NCBI RefSeq assembly: GCF_000485595.1 | Contig: NW_014577231.1 | Coordinates: 588,184 to 644,211, forward strand | Length of the DNA: 56,028 bases | DNA from: Priapulus caudatus | Lineage: Eukaryota > Priapulida > Priapulimorpha > Priapulimorphida > Priapulidae | Direction: 5' to 3' | Shown here: positions 55,954 to 56,028 of the stretch, one piece after another | Numbering within the stretch: the stretch's first letter is position 1 | Layout: each line of letters begins with the position of its first letter | Made by a program: the position numbers and the translations under genes | The notes under the pieces: generated by a model | Told to the model about the DNA's origin: nothing | The model's database searches: none | The model's input: the letters and a program-made list of their open reading frames with translations, nothing else

Positions 55954-56028
55954 CAGCATACAGTAGGAGAAGAAGAGCAGAGAGGATGAGGCCACTTAAT
56001 ACAGACGCAGGACGCCATATTTTTATAC

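Overview
This is eukaryotic DNA, most likely from a marine invertebrate animal. The genes are intron-rich, the only confident host gene is a tektin (a ciliary/flagellar protein), and the spacers are packed with animal-type transposons: Helitron, CR1/L2-like non-LTR, Ty3/gypsy, hAT, TTAA-type and Mutator-like MITEs, SINEs and long microsatellites. No prokaryotic feature is visible. A 692-base run of N (17405-18096) marks an assembly gap. The species cannot be named from this sequence.

Layout. 1-2.0 kb: remnant of a non-LTR ORF1 (minus) and a 303-bp tandem duplication. 2.3-3.7 kb: a five-exon minus-strand gene resembling an OB-fold (RPA-like) protein, with one in-frame stop. 4.0-8.95 kb: Helitron 3' ends and a decayed Rep-helicase (minus). 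9.4-11.3 kb: a minus-strand exon of unknown function, a tRNA-derived fragment, and a TATA-driven two-exon plus-strand gene start. 11.6-13.4 kb: two TIR elements and a weak P2X7-tail-like fragment. 14.6-48.0 kb: the tektin-4-like gene. Its six visible exons splice in frame to 351 codons plus a stop; the N-terminal exon is not found.

The 23.4-kb tektin intron between the exons at 14636-14881 and 38277-38347 holds a complete-ended LTR element (15403-18993), a hAT MITE, a decayed gypsy element (about 19.7-24.7 kb) split by a hAT insertion, two TTAA-flanked MITEs, a 4.3-kb long-TIR transposon of a family I cannot name, a solo LTR, and a CR1/L2-like element with a 2A-like motif and a PHD-like finger. 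The intron before the last exon holds a nest of TIR elements that carry telomere-type TTAGGG/CCCTAA runs between their arms.

From 48.6 to 52.5 kb the sequence is unique with no gene I can see. From 52.57 kb to the end it is almost all microsatellite, including a large CT/TCTA against AG/GATA inverted repeat and about 1 kb of ATAC repeats.

Insertion order can be read in several places. The hAT cut the gypsy gag; the long-TIR element and the solo LTR cut a TTAA MITE; a Helitron may split the OB-fold gene; and TIR elements sit inside each other with intact target-site duplications.
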